A DNA stretch of 5,675 nt, taken from assembly GCA_949840605.1 (NCBI GenBank), contig CATKXN010000162.1:1-5675 (forward strand). The letters are read 5' to 3'. Origin of the DNA: an uncultured Alistipes sp. (GTDB lineage: Bacteria; Bacteroidota; Bacteroidia; Bacteroidales; Rikenellaceae). Below, one piece after another: positions 5,087 to 5,675 of this stretch. The translations under genes and the position numbers were made by a program. The notes beneath the pieces are model-generated. The model was not told where the DNA came from. It did not search any database and worked only from the letters and a program-made list of their open reading frames with translations. Position 1 is the stretch's first letter. Every line of letters starts with the position of its first letter.

Positions 5087-5113
5087 TACCGCCGCCCCTA
5101 AAAGCGCCTTCTT
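5087..5113 (-). repeat. R repeat copy 6 (inverted, short form)
   Basis: The minus strand reads AAGAAGGCGC then TTTTAGGGGCGGCGGTAG, matching the outer part of copy 2 with the inner hairpin missing, as in copy 1. The spacer on its 3' side (5086-5050, minus strand) contains GGGACACTCTCTATCC and GCGCCTTTCC, a looser match to GGGACGCTACCC and GCGCTTCC after copy 2. Confidence 0.6.
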
Positions 5114-5117
5114 AATA

Positions 5118-5143
5118 CGCAAGTGTGTGCGCACACACTTGCG
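5118..5143. promoter_or_regulatory. Perfect 26-bp palindrome, probable operator
   Basis: The half-site CGCAAGTGTGTGC (5118-5130) is followed with no spacer by its exact complement (5131-5143). The two-fold axis is GC-centred, as expected for a site bound by a dimeric regulator. It covers the likely -33 element (TTG 5139-5141) of the downstream LacI-family gene, so binding would block transcription. LacI-family regulators often control their own promoters; that this one binds here is an inference. Confidence 0.7.
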
Positions 5144-5169
5144 ATTTCGGGAAATTATGCGTAGATTTG
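5139..5169 (+). promoter_or_regulatory. Promoter of the LacI-family regulator
   Basis: TAGATTTG (5162-5169) is an exact -7 match to TAnnTTTG, and TTG at 5139-5141 lies 20 nt upstream, the normal Bacteroidetes -33 to -7 spacing. The start of transcription would fall near 5174-5177, giving a leader of about 25 nt before the ATG at 5199. Confidence 0.65.
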
Positions 5170-5198
5170 CGGGAGAATTCCAAATCCGCTGCCGAATC

Positions 5199-5675
5199 AT
5201 GGCTGACAACGAAAATACGACGGTCCGCATCATCGACATCGCCCGCATGGCAGGGGTGTCGGTTGCCACCGTCGACCGCGTGATCCACAACCGCGGCAAG
5301 GTCTCGGAAGAGAATCTCGCACGCATCAACGAGGTGCTGCGCGCGGTGAACTACCGTCCCAACCTGATCGCCCGGTCGCTGGCTTCGGGACGCCGGTATA
5401 CGCTGGCCGTGGTCATGCCCCGCTTCGCCCAGGGCGAATACTGGGCCGATTTCGACGCCGGGATCGTCCGCGCCGAGGCCGAAGCCCGGCGCTACAACAC
5501 CTCGGTCCGCAAGTTCTTCTTCGACCAGTACGACCGCTCGTCGTTCGAAAAACTGCTCGCAGAACTCCGCGACGAGGCATTCGACGGGGCGGTGATCGCC
5601 ACGCTCTTCGCCGAGCTGGTCACCCCTTTCACACACGAGCTCGACGGACGGGGCATCCCCTATGTCTTCGTCGAT
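5199..5675 (+). CDS. LacI-family transcriptional regulator, N-terminal part (cut by window edge)
   Basis: 159 codons are present and the gene runs off the right edge; the family is normally about 330-350 residues. Residues 9-31 form the LacI helix-turn-helix: VRIIDIARMAGVSVATVDRV, then IHNRGKVSEENLARI leading into the third helix. YRPNLIARSLASG (52-64) is the hinge-helix region that docks in the minor groove. From about residue 66 (RYTLAVVMPRF) the sugar-binding, periplasmic-binding-protein-like domain begins, with FDAGIVRAEAEARRYN and FDGAVIA (128-134) as usual landmarks. The VDRVIHNRGKVS variant is seen in a LacI subgroup common in Bacteroidetes, often tied to carbohydrate or sugar-alcohol genes. 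The effector and targets cannot be told from here. ATG 5199 fits the usual short lead before the HTH. Confidence 0.92.
   Translation, partial: MADNENTTVRIIDIARMAGVSVATVDRVIHNRGKVSEENLARINEVLRAVNYRPNLIARSLASGRRYTLAVVMPRFAQGEYWADFDAGIVRAEAEARRYNTSVRKFFFDQYDRSSFEKLLAELRDEAFDGAVIATLFAELVTPFTHELDGRGIPYVFVD

Noticed and set aside
5112..5636. 174-codon minus-strand frame opposite the LacI-family gene
   Set aside because: The plus-strand frame has a full LacI helix-turn-helix and hinge and its own promoter; the antisense frame is a shadow.

Overview
The window looks like chromosomal DNA from a GC-rich member of the Bacteroidales. Alistipes or another Rikenellaceae is my best guess, but it is an inference and not proven. 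The reasons are several matches to the Bacteroidetes -7 promoter element TAnnTTTG, starts without Shine-Dalgarno sequences, an outer-membrane receptor plus PnuT thiamine locus behind a TPP riboswitch (an arrangement known from Bacteroidetes), and GC-rich coding sequence with AT-rich intergenic starts.

Layout. Positions 1-103 (minus) hold the first 34 codons of a SulP-type anion transporter. It diverges from a thiamine-uptake operon on the plus strand: a promoter (173-180), a TPP riboswitch (about 190-270), a TonB-dependent outer-membrane receptor (323-2641) and a PnuC-family inner-membrane permease, PnuT (2716-3339). The receptor would bring thiamine or a derivative across the outer membrane using TonB energy, PnuT would pass it through the inner membrane, and the riboswitch would shut expression down when TPP is plentiful. 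The thiamine pyrophosphokinase gene that often ends such operons is not present here.

Positions 3340-3627 and 4706-5198 contain no genes but many repeats. A GC-rich, hairpin-forming family (called R here) occurs six times. It lies just after, or across, the stop codons of the receptor, the permease and a lipoprotein gene. A second, MITE-like palindromic family (called M here, ends CGTCATTGCGAG / CTCGGAATGACG) occurs twice. In each R-rich block the order is R - spacer - M - 6 nt - R, and the two blocks are in inverted orientation, bracketing a segment of about 1.35 kb.

That bracketed segment holds two divergent genes: an MmcQ/YjbR-family small protein (4011-3628, minus) with a strong bidirectional terminator after its stop, and an uncharacterised lipoprotein (4097-4705, plus). 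After the second repeat block, a perfect 26-bp palindrome (5118-5143) overlaps the promoter of a LacI-family regulator (5199 to the right edge, cut off after 159 codons). This suggests an operator, possibly for autoregulation.

I found no tRNA, rRNA, CRISPR array or intact transposase. The most interesting items are the R repeat family and its composite blocks, the repeat-encoded PnuT tail with an embedded terminator hairpin, the operator palindrome, and a possible switching helix in the riboswitch leader.
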